Assembly: GCA_031259935.1 (NCBI GenBank)
Contig: JAIRKV010000030.1
Span: 1 to 6,285, forward strand
Reading direction: 5' to 3'
Source: Prevotellaceae bacterium
Lineage (GTDB): Bacteria; Bacteroidota; Bacteroidia; Bacteroidales; UBA932
DNA length: 6,285 bases
In this document: positions 4,012 to 6,285 of the stretch, piece by piece
How positions within the stretch are numbered: position 1 is the first letter of the stretch
Layout of the letters: the number at the start of each line of letters is the position of its first letter
Position numbers and translations under genes: made by a program
Notes under the pieces: model-generated
What the model was told of the DNA's origin: nothing
The model's input: only the letters and a program-made list of their open reading frames with translations
The model's database searches: none

Positions 4012-5787
4012 GTGAAAAAATTTATAAATTACATAATAATATTGATTATTGCAGTTTACGCAAGTAATTGTGCAAACATGAGCAACTCGCTCAGCGGCGG
4101 ACCAAAAGATACTGTTGCCCCTGCGATACTCAAAGAAATTCCAAAGTACGACGAAACAAATGTAAATGTAAAACAAATTGAAATTACTTTCAACGAATAT
4201 GTAAAAATTAATGACAGAAAAACTTTTATTGTTTCGCCTCCGCTGAAAAGCGTTCCTGTAATTTTTACGCGAGGCAAGCGCGTAATTGCTCAATTTGATT
4301 CGGTTTTAGACCCGAATACAACTTATCTGTTTGACTTTGGCAATGCAATAGTTGATTTGAACGAAGGAAATCCGTTAGGCGATTATCGTTTACGATTTTC
4401 GACAGGCGATATTATTGATTCACTGCATTTATCGGGGCGCGCACGACATGCTTTTACATTCGATTCGATAAAAAACATGAAAGTTTTACTGTATAAAAAC
4501 GATATAGATTCGTTGCCGTTTACAACTCCTCCGGATGCAGTTGCTCTTGTAAGCGAAAAGGGATTTTTTGTAGTAGATGCTTTGAAAAATCAACCGTACA
4601 GAGTAATAACCATAGAAGATAAAAATAATAATAACATATACGATGCAGGCGAAATGACAGGTTTTCTCGACAGTATGCTAATACCTGTTACATTCGGTTC
4701 GGATACGATGACAGTCGGCGATTATGAACGCGATTCCATATCTGCGTTTGATTATCTTCCGCTTGTGCGAATTTTTCAGGAAAATATTAACAAACAGTAT
4801 CTTGTTGAATATAAACGCGAACAGGAACGAAAAATTGCTTTATATTTTGCACAGCATTATCCTGAAATTCATTCCGTTGAATTTTTTAACAGCGATTCCG
4901 TTGCGCTCGATTCCGAACAAATAATTACCGAAAAATCATTTTTCGGCGATACTGTTACTTACTGGTTTGCAAATGATAGCGTACCATCAAAAATGTATGC
5001 AAAACTTGTTTATACAAAACCCGACTCAACAGGAAACGAAGTTCCGACGGAAGTCGTTCTCAAATTCAAAGATTTTGTAAAAACAGATAATATTAATCGA
5101 AAAAAACGAAAAAACGAACAGGAAGATCAAAACGAAATTCCAAAACTCCAAATAGCAACCCGCGTAAACGAAACGCTTGTAATGGAAACAGGTTTTAATC
5201 TGGTTTTTAATGCTCCGCTTACAAAAATCGATTACGAAAAAATAAATCTTTATCAAATGGATGAAGAAGGTAAAAATCCTAAAAAAATTTCTTTTGAAAT
5301 AACTCCCGACACAGGTAATTTATGTAATTATATTTTTAATACGGATAAATGGGAATCGGGATTAACGTATGATGCGGAATTTTTGGCAGGCGCTTTTTCC
5401 GACATCTATAAACTTGAAAATGACAGCGTTCGCAAAAAAATACAAACACCGAATATCGACAAATTCAGCACGATAAAACTTGATTTTACAAATGTTGAAT
5501 GTAATTATATTGTACAACTTGTACGAAACAAAAAAACAGTTCAAACAAAACAGACAAACAGCAATGGAATATTGACAATCTCGTTTGTGGAGCCTGATAC
5601 ATATTCGATAAAAATCATTGAAGATAAAAACAACAATAACCGTTGGGATACAGGTTCGTTAAAAGCAAGACGACAACCCGAACGTGTAAAATTATACAAA
5701 CTCGACGATGGCAAAACAGCAATAAAATTTCGACAGGGCTGGGAAAATGTTTTACCTTTAGACGTAAAAAAACTTTTTGATGAATGA
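4012..5787 (+). CDS. Predicted lipoprotein with N-terminal Ig-like (Big_5) domain and EF-hand-like loops
   Basis: 591 residues from GTG 4012. The N-terminus MKKFINYIIILIIAVYASNC is a type II signal peptide with Cys20 as the probable lipid site; Asn at -1 is less usual than Gly, Ala or Ser. After the cysteine, SLSGGPKDTVAPAIL leads into a Big_5-type Ig domain at about 35-132 (ITFNEYV, then FIVSPPL, then TYLFDFGNAIVDLNEGNPL, ending in RFSTGD). A beta-sandwich-like segment (about 135-235) carries a 12-residue loop from D203 with D203, N205, N207, D211 and E214 at Ca-binding positions. A charged linker rich in Lys, Glu and Asn (about 355-378) separates a second set of beta-rich modules. The C-terminal module repeats the loop at D538 (EDKNNNN at 537-543). 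I recognise the general form as a widespread Bacteroidota lipoprotein; its role is unknown to me, and structural or adhesive envelope functions are guesses. The absence of acidic residues after the cysteine suggests it faces the periplasm, which is inference. Confidence 0.85.
   Translation: MKKFINYIIILIIAVYASNCANMSNSLSGGPKDTVAPAILKEIPKYDETNVNVKQIEITFNEYVKINDRKTFIVSPPLKSVPVIFTRGKRVIAQFDSVLDPNTTYLFDFGNAIVDLNEGNPLGDYRLRFSTGDIIDSLHLSGRARHAFTFDSIKNMKVLLYKNDIDSLPFTTPPDAVALVSEKGFFVVDALKNQPYRVITIEDKNNNNIYDAGEMTGFLDSMLIPVTFGSDTMTVGDYERDSISAFDYLPLVRIFQENINKQYLVEYKREQERKIALYFAQHYPEIHSVEFFNSDSVALDSEQIITEKSFFGDTVTYWFANDSVPSKMYAKLVYTKPDSTGNEVPTEVVLKFKDFVKTDNINRKKRKNEQEDQNEIPKLQIATRVNETLVMETGFNLVFNAPLTKIDYEKINLYQMDEEGKNPKKISFEITPDTGNLCNYIFNTDKWESGLTYDAEFLAGAFSDIYKLENDSVRKKIQTPNIDKFSTIKLDFTNVECNYIVQLVRNKKTVQTKQTNSNGILTISFVEPDTYSIKIIEDKNNNNRWDTGSLKARRQPERVKLYKLDDGKTAIKFRQGWENVLPLDVKKLFDE
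4612..4653 (+). other. First EF-hand-like Asp/Asn loop in the lipoprotein
   Basis: Encodes residues 201-214, IEDKNNNNIYDAGE. Within it D203, N205, N207, D211 and E214 occupy positions 1, 3, 5, 9 and 12 of the canonical 12-residue calcium loop. Similar loops occur in dockerins and in SdrD-type B repeats. No flanking EF-hand helices are evident; the surroundings look beta-stranded. Confidence 0.5.
5620..5655 (+). other. Second EF-hand-like Asp/Asn loop in the lipoprotein
   Basis: Encodes residues 537-548, EDKNNNNRWDTG, repeating the first loop with the same I-E-D-K-N-N-N-N lead-in. D538, N540, N542 and D546 match positions 1, 3, 5 and 9, but position 12 is Ser549 rather than Glu, so binding may be weaker. 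The synonymous codons differ between the two copies, which points to an old duplication or a shared structural constraint rather than recent repeat expansion. Confidence 0.45.
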
Positions 5788-5856
5788 TGAAAATCAATTA
5801 TTCGGTTGTTTATTATACTTTGCACGAGGTAAAAATATGATATTCAAATTGAAAAA

Positions 5857-5910
5857 TGTCATTGCGAATAATAATATAACGAAGTAAATCAGCAAATTAG
5901 CCGCTCCTTA
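5857..5910 (+). repeat. Degenerate composite of two dispersed motifs
   Basis: It starts TGTCATTGCGAA, sharing GTCATTGCGAA (11 bases) with 6031-6041. It ends in TTAGCCGCTCCTTA (5897-5910), which is the inverted counterpart of 539-552 with one difference. Between them lie an AT-rich insert and an ACGAAG that resembles the GCGAAG of the better copy at 6030. It looks like a decayed copy, or mosaic, of the same repeat families. Confidence 0.45.
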
Positions 5911-6029
5911 AAAAGTGGTGAAATCATTTATTATAAAAAAGTTATGAATGCAAATTGTCGAATAAAAATACCGTGTTTTACGTACATACATGCTAAAAGT
6001 CGGCAAAACAGGAACAGGTTTTTTATGTT

Positions 6030-6062
6030 CGTCATTGCGAACTGCGAAGCAGGAAGCAATCT
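6030..6062 (+). repeat. Nested GAA hairpin repeat (CGTCATTGCGAA type)
   Basis: ATTGC (6034-6038) pairs with GCAAT (6056-6060), and CTGC (6042-6045) pairs with GCAG (6049-6052). The stems are separated on both sides by GAA, and the apical loop is also GAA. The result is a symmetric hairpin with a GAA/GAA internal loop. Related starts occur at 416-468 (minus strand) and 5857. Repeats beginning GTCATTGCGA and ending GCAATC are, to my knowledge, common dispersed elements in many bacterial genomes. Confidence 0.6.
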
Positions 6063-6084
6063 ATAAAAAAAACCGTCTGAACTT

Positions 6085-6107
6085 TGATTTGCGTGATTAA
6101 AATGATT
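6085..6107 (+). repeat. Three TGATT units with 9-bp period
   Basis: TGATT begins at 6085, 6094 and 6103, separated by four bases each time (TGCG, then AAAA). A period of nine gives an Asn-His-x triplet pattern (NHFNHANQS) on the minus strand, which is why a spurious frame stays open there. It sits 22 bases after the hairpin repeat and may be part of the same composite element. Confidence 0.4.
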
Positions 6108-6220
6108 AATAATGAAAAAAGAAAGACAAATAAAAAACCTTATTTCCACAACAAAACAACCTTAGTAGTAAAAGATAACACACACATCCAACCTTATTAG
6201 CTTATTGTTCATTTGTTTCC

Positions 6221-6285
6221 TGCATCCCGGCGGGATGCATCGCTCGGTAGAAATTTCATCGCAACCAAAGGTTACGTGCGGAGCA
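6221..6285 (-). repeat. Palindromic dispersed repeat element, copy B, inverted and cut by the window end
   Basis: A perfect palindrome, TGCATCCCGGCGGGATGCA (6221-6239, 8-bp stem with GGC loop), is followed by a short linker and then by 40 bases (6246-6285) that match the reverse complement of 317-356 with 3 differences. The layout is the same as the right half of copy A (terminal hairpin, linker ending in GGTAGA, core), but the hairpin sequence differs. The rest of the element lies beyond the window. Confidence 0.75.

Larger units (their letters stand above)
5788..6285. other. Intergenic tail made of repeats, no convincing gene
   Basis: Nearly 500 bases after the lipoprotein gene. It holds a degenerate composite repeat (5857-5910), plain AT-rich DNA (5911-6029), a nested GAA hairpin repeat (6030-6062), a short 9-bp-period tandem (6085-6107), AT-rich DNA without visible signals (6108-6220), and the inverted second copy of the palindromic element (6221-6285, running off the window). 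A minus-strand frame at 5931-6149 reads straight through two repeats and is rejected. No terminator is evident directly after the lipoprotein gene. Confidence 0.75.

Noticed and set aside
5837..5887. Sixteen-codon ORF after a TATACTTTG sequence at 5814-5822
   Set aside because: The -7-like box is imperfect, no -33 box is found at the right distance, and the short frame runs into the degenerate repeat at 5857.
5931..6149. Minus-strand open frame of 72 codons
   Set aside because: It spans the GAA hairpin repeat and the 9-base tandem, which explain why it stays open. The peptide has no domain character.
6221..6285. REP element of the enterobacterial type, because of the GTAG next to a palindrome
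   Set aside because: In classical REPs the GTAG lies 5' of the hairpin. Here it is on the 3' side and separated by a linker, so the equivalence is not supported.

Overview
The window looks like a chromosomal segment of an AT-rich member of the Bacteroidota, probably Bacteroidales-like. The evidence is promoters of the Bacteroidota type (TTTG, 19 nt, TAnnTTTG), the near absence of Shine-Dalgarno sequences, a lipoprotein and a secreted protein of types I associate with this phylum, and dispersed palindromic repeats in the intergenic DNA. No taxonomic assignment below phylum is secure from this sequence alone.

Layout: the last 27 codons of an unidentified gene (1-84) are followed by about 800 bp of non-coding DNA. 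This holds an AT-rich hairpin (140-177), a 152-bp palindromic repeat element (229-380), a fragment of a second repeat type (416-468), a strong intrinsic terminator with no obvious gene in front of it (502-533), a doubtful 41-codon ORF (555-680) and phased A-tracts ahead of a consensus promoter. That promoter drives an HU-type nucleoid protein gene (886-1158), which ends at an intrinsic terminator (1182-1209). The terminator is interleaved with the likely promoter of the next unit. That unit is three tightly overlapping genes: a TrmH-family RNA 2'-O-methyltransferase (1224-1922), a class III PLP aminotransferase (1915-3111) and a secreted protein of unknown function (3101-3892). After a short gap with its own consensus promoter comes a 591-residue predicted lipoprotein (4012-5787) with an N-terminal Big_5-like Ig domain and two Asp/Asn-rich, EF-hand-like loops. 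The final 500 bp (5788-6285) hold no convincing gene. They carry several repeats, including a second, inverted and window-truncated copy of the element at 229-380.

All recognised genes lie on the + strand. The 8- and 11-bp overlaps make trmH, the aminotransferase and the secreted protein a likely operon, but their predicted jobs (tRNA modification, amino-group transfer, envelope protein) do not form an obvious pathway. The two envelope genes at 3101 and 4012 sit next to each other but appear to have separate transcription starts.

I do not see a new defence, mobile or biosynthetic system here. The coding part is ordinary Bacteroidota housekeeping and envelope material. The least explained content is in the two intergenic regions: a modular hairpin repeat family whose copies share a core but carry different terminal palindromes, other hairpin and tandem repeats, and an orphan terminator that may mark a small untranslated transcript.
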